Source of the DNA: DASVSE01 sp036399715
GTDB taxonomy: Bacteria > Bacteroidota > Rhodothermia > Rhodothermales > Rubricoccaceae
DNA: 44,073 bases
Assembly (NCBI GenBank): GCA_036399715.1
Contig: DASWMO010000179.1
Coordinates: 1 to 44,073 of the forward strand
Direction: 5' to 3'
Part shown: positions 40,369-44,073 of the stretch, in pieces
Layout of the letters: every line of letters begins with the position of its first letter
How positions within the stretch are numbered: the stretch's first letter is position 1
Notes under the pieces: model-generated
Database searches by the model: none
What the model was told of the DNA's origin: nothing
The model's input: only the letters and a program-made list of their open reading frames with translations
Made by a program: the position numbers and the translations under genes

Positions 40369-41631
40369 TCAGGCGAGGCGCGACGGTGCGAGGTGCACGT
40401 CGGCCGAGGCGCCGTCACCGGACGGGAGGCCCCCAGGGGCGCCGGGGCGGTCGAGGCTCGCGAAGAACTCGGCCGTCACGGACGGGTCATCGTGGAGGAC
40501 GCAGAACTTCTCGTAGAAGCTCCGCGTGACGTAGCCGGACCGGTAGAGCGCGAAAAAGAACGGCCGCAGCCGCTCGAACGTCCGCTTGTACGTCGGGTGG
40601 AGCGTGTAGTGCGAGAGCGAGGCGGCCATGACGGCGTCCCACTCGTCGTCCGTGAACCCGACGCGCTGCTTGATCTCGTCGAGAATGCCGGTGTCGAACG
40701 GCTTCGCCTCGGCGAGGCGGTCCAGCGCCTCGGCGCGTGTAATGGCCCCGGCTCGGACGAGGGCCGAGAGCTCCGAGCGCCGCAGGTCGATCCCGAACTT
40801 GGTCGGCAGGTAGTAGTTGTTGACGAAGGTCGCCGTGCGGTTCTCCATGTGGTGGCCGCCGTACCACTGCCAGCCGTAGCGCTCGGCGAGCATCGTCTTC
40901 GCCCCCTCCTTATCGTAGTCGACGAAGTAGAGCGGGCGGAACTTCTTGATGCCGTTGAGGACCATCCACCGCACCCAGCGCCCGAGCGACAGCATCGGCA
41001 GCGTGCGGATCGGGCCCTCGCCGTAGCGGCGGTGGATCTCGCGGACGTACTTCGCATCCATGTAGAACCAGCCCGGCGGCGAGATGCCCTCGGTCCGGAA
41101 AGAGTGGCCCTCCCAGATCGTCTTGACGCCGTGCTTCTGAGCCGCCATGTAGTGGACGGCCGCGAGAGCGAGGTCCGTCGGCGTGTCGACCTCGGGGACG
41201 GACGCGCGGAAGAAGCCCTTGTAGACGCGCTGCATCTCGGCGTTGTCCACGACGTGCGTGAACAGGTCCACGTCGAGCGCGCCGAGGACGGCCGAGATGT
41301 TCTCGACGGCGACGCGCGAGTTGTACGTGTTGTCGAAGTGGGCTGCGAGCACGCGCAGGCCGAACGTCTCGCGCGCGAGGTGGACCATGTACGACGAGTC
41401 GACGCCGCCCGAGACGCCGATCACGACGTCGTAGTCCCGGCCGCGGCCGGCGGCCCTGATCGCGGCGACGTGCGCGTCGAGGATCGCCCGCCCCTCGACG
41501 CCAGTCGGGTACTGGCGGTCCATCTCGTCGTACTGGTGGCAGTACGAGCACACGCCGTCCGAGTCGAAGGCGATACGCGGGATGCGGGCGTCGTAGATGC
41601 AGCGCGTGCAGCGCTGGGCGGGTCGGGCCAT
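40369..41631 (-). CDS. N-acetyl sugar amidotransferase (WbpG/PseA-like)
   Basis: A 420-residue ATP-pyrophosphatase-type amidotransferase. Zinc-like CxxC pairs CTRC and CSYC open the chain, followed by the PP-loop GVSGGVDSS. HFDNTYNSRVAVENI and TIWEGHSFRTEGISPPGW are typical of the WbpG/PseA/LegG family. The enzyme converts an acetamido group on a sugar to an acetamidino group, using ammonia made by HisH- and HisF-like partners encoded next. The trio is known from Pseudomonas O-antigen loci. The Lys/Arg-rich end is low in conservation. The start at 41631 lies just inside the HisF-like gene's 3' end region (gap of 1 base). Confidence 0.93.
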   Translation of the reverse strand: MARPAQRCTRCIYDARIPRIAFDSDGVCSYCHQYDEMDRQYPTGVEGRAILDAHVAAIRAAGRGRDYDVVIGVSGGVDSSYMVHLARETFGLRVLAAHFDNTYNSRVAVENISAVLGALDVDLFTHVVDNAEMQRVYKGFFRASVPEVDTPTDLALAAVHYMAAQKHGVKTIWEGHSFRTEGISPPGWFYMDAKYVREIHRRYGEGPIRTLPMLSLGRWVRWMVLNGIKKFRPLYFVDYDKEGAKTMLAERYGWQWYGGHHMENRTATFVNNYYLPTKFGIDLRRSELSALVRAGAITRAEALDRLAEAKPFDTGILDEIKQRVGFTDDEWDAVMAASLSHYTLHPTYKRTFERLRPFFFALYRSGYVTRSFYEKFCVLHDDPSVTAEFFASLDRPGAPGGLPSGDGASADVHLAPSRLA

Positions 41632-41632
41632 G

Positions 41633-42394
41633 TCAGGCGTCGGGGCCGAGGAGGGCGGCCCGGGGGGGGAACGAGATCAGCACGCCCATCCCGCGCTTCT
41701 GGTAGACGGCCAAGCTACCCAGCGCGGCGCCCGTCGCGGGGGTCGTCTCGAAAAGGGCGCGGACATCTGTGACCGACCCCGCGCCGCCACTCGCAATGAC
41801 GGGGACCCGGACGGCCGCGGCGACGGCCCGCACGGCGTCGAGATCGTAGCCGGCCCACGTCCCGTCGCGGTCGACGCTCGCGAGCAGGATCTCGCCCACG
41901 CCGACCGTCTCGGCCGCCCGCCGGGCGTACTCGGCCGCGTCGCGGGGCGCCCGGGCGCCGCTCGCGGAGTGGACGCGGAGCGTACGGCGCCATCCGCGGC
42001 GCACGTCGATGCCCGCGACGACGGACGACGAGCCGAACTCGCGGACGGCCTCGGCGACCACGTCGGGCGCGCGCAGCAGGAGCGAGTTCACGATCACCTT
42101 CTCGACGCCGCGGGCGTAGAGCGCCTCGAAGTCGGCCAGCGTCCGCACGCCGCCGCCGACGGCGAGCGGCATAAAGCACTCCGACGCGACCGCGAGGACC
42201 GTCGCGAGGTCCGGCCCTCTCCCCTGCCGCGACGCCTCAATGTCCAGCAGCACGAGTTCGTCGACCTCCTTCTCGTTGTAGATCTTGACCGCGTTGACGG
42301 GATCGCCGATGTACGCCGGCGCCCGGAAGCGGACCGTCTTGACGAGCGCGCCGCCGCGGAGCAGCAGGCACGGCATGACGCGGTTGAGGACCAT
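41633..42394 (-). CDS. HisF-like imidazole glycerol phosphate synthase subunit paralog
   Basis: A 253-residue (beta/alpha)8 barrel related to HisF. MVLNRVMPCLLLRGGALVKTVRF is the surface-sugar (HisF2) version of the N-terminus; LLDIEASRQG, PLAVGGGVRTLADFEALYARGVEKVIVNS and VPVIASGGAGSVTDV are barrel phosphate loops. It works with the HisH-like amidase and the amidotransferase, probably as a synthase or ammonia carrier in acetamidino-sugar formation. It is the second HisF of the cell by inference. ATG at 42394; spacing to the HisH gene is 11 bases. Confidence 0.92.
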   Translation of the reverse strand: MVLNRVMPCLLLRGGALVKTVRFRAPAYIGDPVNAVKIYNEKEVDELVLLDIEASRQGRGPDLATVLAVASECFMPLAVGGGVRTLADFEALYARGVEKVIVNSLLLRAPDVVAEAVREFGSSSVVAGIDVRRGWRRTLRVHSASGARAPRDAAEYARRAAETVGVGEILLASVDRDGTWAGYDLDAVRAVAAAVRVPVIASGGAGSVTDVRALFETTPATGAALGSLAVYQKRGMGVLISFPPRAALLGPDA

Positions 42395-42405
42395 CGGGCG
42401 GGCGG

Positions 42406-43020
42406 TCAGAGCGCGGCGAAGCGGGCGAGCAGGTCCATCCCGAAGCGGTGGCTCTTCTCGGGGTGGAACTGGACGCCGAACACGAGCCCGCGCCCGATGA
42501 CCGTCGCGAGGTCGGCGCCGTAGGGCGTCGTCGCGAGTACGTCGGAGGCGTCGTCCGGGACGACGTGGTAGCCGTGGACGTGGTAGAAGCGGCGCCGGGC
42601 GCCGTCGAGCGGCACGAGCGGGTTGTCGCGGACGGCGGTGACGTAGTTCCAGCCCATGTGCGGCACACGGCGCTCGGGTGTAGCCCCGATCGCGACCGCG
42701 CGGCCGGGAATCCAGCCCAGCCCCTCCGCCCCGCCCGCGCCCTCGTCGCTGCCCGAGGCGAGCAGCTGCATCCCGAGGCAGATGCCGAGTGCCGGCACGC
42801 CCTGCCCGAGCACGCGCGCGCGGAGCGGCTCGACGAGGCCGAACGCGGCGAGGTTGGCCATCCCGCGGCCGAACGCGCCCACGCCGGGCAGGACGATCCG
42901 GTCCGCCCGGGCGACATCCTCGGGCCGCCGGCTCAGCACGGCGTCGGTCACGCCGACGCGGCGGAGCATGTTGAGCACGGACGCGACGTTGCCCATCTCG
43001 TAGTCCACGACGACGGTCAT
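42406..43020 (-). CDS. HisH-like glutamine amidotransferase paralog
   Basis: A 204-residue class I glutamine amidotransferase. The nucleophile is Cys81 in LGICLGMQ and the dyad is H186/E188 in FHPEKS. The N-terminus MTVVVDYEMGNVASVLNML is typical of HisH. It hydrolyses glutamine and gives ammonia to the HisF-like subunit. In this locus it serves acetamidino-sugar synthesis rather than histidine synthesis, judging from its neighbours. ATG at 43020 overlaps the acyltransferase stop by 4 bases (ATGA). Confidence 0.93.
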   Translation of the reverse strand: MTVVVDYEMGNVASVLNMLRRVGVTDAVLSRRPEDVARADRIVLPGVGAFGRGMANLAAFGLVEPLRARVLGQGVPALGICLGMQLLASGSDEGAGGAEGLGWIPGRAVAIGATPERRVPHMGWNYVTAVRDNPLVPLDGARRRFYHVHGYHVVPDDASDVLATTPYGADLATVIGRGLVFGVQFHPEKSHRFGMDLLARFAAL

Positions 43021-43601
43021 GGCGCCGCCTCAGCTCCGGGCACCGCGTCGTAATCAAAGCGCACTGAGGCGCCGTCCACGACGACGCGCGCGACGACGCG
43101 CCCGGGTGTCCCGACGACGAGCATGCCGTCGGGCACGTCGCGGCGGACGAGTGTGCCGGCCCCGACGACGCAGCCGCTCCCGATGCGGACGCCGCGGACC
43201 ACGACGGTATGCGGCCCGAGGTAGGTCCGGGCACCGATCTCGACCGGCGCCTGCTCGATCGCCGCTGCGCCGCCCGTGACGGTCTGCGCGACGTTGTCGT
43301 GGGTGTACACGTGAACGCCGGCCGACACCGTGCAGCCGTCGCCGATACTCAGCCCACCCGAGCCGTCGAGGACGGTGTACGGCCCGACCCACACGCCCGC
43401 CCCGACGGACACGTCGCCGATGACGAGGCACGAGTCGTAGACGCTGGATCCTTCGCCCCAGCCGAGCGCGCGCGCCTTGTCCCAGCGGTCCGAGACGTAG
43501 TCGCCGAAGGCGAGCGAGCGGTGCCACTCGGCGCGGACGGCGGCGCCACGGTCCGCGAGGACGCCGCGGAGGCCTGCGAGCAGGTCGTCCGGCGCGCTCA
43601 C
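43017..43601 (-). CDS. Left-handed beta-helix (hexapeptide) acyltransferase
   Basis: A 194-residue hexapeptide-repeat protein. Repeats such as VIGDVSVGAGVWVGPYTVLDG and VEIGARTYLGPHTVVVRGVRIGSGCVVGAG form the beta helix. A His in VYTHDNV is a likely catalytic residue. It probably acetylates the amino group made by the upstream aminotransferase, as in bacillosamine or WbpD-type routes. About 50 residues before the helix are unusual for the family. GTG at 43601 overlaps the aminotransferase stop (GTGA). Confidence 0.87.
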   Translation of the reverse strand: MSAPDDLLAGLRGVLADRGAAVRAEWHRSLAFGDYVSDRWDKARALGWGEGSSVYDSCLVIGDVSVGAGVWVGPYTVLDGSGGLSIGDGCTVSAGVHVYTHDNVAQTVTGGAAAIEQAPVEIGARTYLGPHTVVVRGVRIGSGCVVGAGTLVRRDVPDGMLVVGTPGRVVARVVVDGASVRFDYDAVPGAEAAP

Positions 43602-44073
43602 GCGGCGAGCGCCTCGGCGGGCACGGGCGCCTCGACGGCCCGCAGGAGCGACGCGGCGACGCGGTGCTGGTCCGCCTCCGTCAGGCCCTCATGGAGCGGA
43701 AGCGCGAGCGCCCGGCGGAAGACCATGTCGGCGACGGGAAAGTCGCCGGGGGCGTAGCCGCCCTGGGCGCGGAAAAAGTCCGTCAGCGGCATGTGGTAGG
43801 TCCCCAGCGTCGCCTCGATGCCGTCCGCGCGGAGGTCGGTGACGACGGCTGCGCGGTCGGCGCCGTCGGGCAGCAGGGCGATGTAGGACTGGTAGACGGG
43901 CTCGCTGCCCGCGGGCACGAGCGGCGCCTGGACGGGCGAGCCGGCGAGGAGCGCGTCGTAGCGCGCGGCGCCCGCGCGGCGCGCGGCGACGATGCGGCCG
44001 AGCTTGGTCATCTGCGTCACGCCGAGCGCGCCCTGCAACTCGGTCATGCGCGTGTTGAAGCCCGCGAGGACGA
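43598..44073 (-). CDS. DegT/DnrJ/EryC1/StrS family aminotransferase (partial)
   Basis: C-terminal part of a PLP-dependent sugar aminotransferase, open at the right edge; about 158 codons are visible. GFNTRMTELQGALGVTQ near the edge is the family's NxRMxExQAAxG motif, and the end shows YQSYIALLP and LPLHEGLTEADQHRV, the standard small-domain close. The PLP-binding Lys would be upstream, outside the window. It puts an amino group on a keto sugar, pairing with the acyltransferase encoded next and the CapD-like dehydratase. Confidence 0.92.
   Translation of the reverse strand, partial: VLAGFNTRMTELQGALGVTQMTKLGRIVAARRAGAARYDALLAGSPVQAPLVPAGSEPVYQSYIALLPDGADRAAVVTDLRADGIEATLGTYHMPLTDFFRAQGGYAPGDFPVADMVFRRALALPLHEGLTEADQHRVAASLLRAVEAPVPAEALAA

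Noticed and set aside
1..44073. CRISPR array, insertion sequence or prophage
   Set aside because: No regularly spaced repeats, transposase, integrase or phage genes are seen. Base composition looks even throughout, and no operon shows a transfer boundary.

Overview
The window is about 44 kb of very GC-rich, densely coding bacterial DNA. Genes are packed head to tail, and many share 1-8 bases of stop and start codon (ATGA, GTGA, TAATG). GTG starts are common. No recognisable Shine-Dalgarno motif stands out. Several single genes have a TAnnTTG-like box 20-35 bases before the start, like the Bacteroidota -7 element. Together with a Bacteroidota-type exosortase (XrtX-like) and many small lipoproteins with Ig-like, PPC-like and LEA14-like folds, this suggests a marine, high-GC member of the Rhodothermota/Bacteroidota (Rubricoccaceae-like). 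That placement is inference; there is no rRNA gene here to test it.

Layout. 1-2883 (minus): a YhaO/SbcD-like metallophosphoesterase followed by a YhaN-like coiled-coil ATPase that runs off the left edge. 3031-5504: a small lipoprotein, MsrB and a PQQ-type sugar dehydrogenase lipoprotein. 5515-9436 (minus): a copper-handling cluster made of a DUF305 lipoprotein, a cupredoxin lipoprotein, a 68-residue secreted protein with 14 cysteines, and a CopA ATPase. 9824-9895: tRNA-Thr(CGU) with its own terminator. 9997-12360 (minus): EamA transporter, zinc-ribbon protein and M42 peptidase. 12579-17285 (plus): a tightly overlapping operon of PIG-L deacetylase, GNAT acetyltransferase, EamA transporter and ZapE-type ATPase. 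17295-21962: two lipoproteins, the NAD(P)HX repair enzyme, a VanZ-like protein and a small membrane protein. 21884-26533 (minus): an ABC ATPase, a large FtsX-type permease and an AttH/CrtC-like lipoprotein. 26737-28301 (plus): a PiT phosphate transporter with a small membrane partner. Then a LEA14-like lipoprotein and a SpoU rRNA/tRNA methyltransferase.

29472 to the right edge (minus) is a 15-gene surface-polysaccharide operon. It encodes an aminotransferase, a hexapeptide acyltransferase, a HisH/HisF/amidotransferase trio, a flippase, three GT4-type glycosyltransferases, an NAD-dependent epimerase, a WecA-like initiating transferase, a CapD-like 4,6-dehydratase and a sulfotransferase, ending with an exosortase and its partner membrane protein. 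The gene set predicts a lipid-linked, N-acylated and probably amidino-modified glycan, possibly sulfated, made at the inner membrane and tied by gene order to protein sorting at the cell surface.

The most novel-looking element is the secreted cysteine-rich protein in the copper cluster. Next are a long inverted repeat between two copper genes, a hairpin directly over the start of the ABC operon, and the exosortase placed at the end of the glycan operon.
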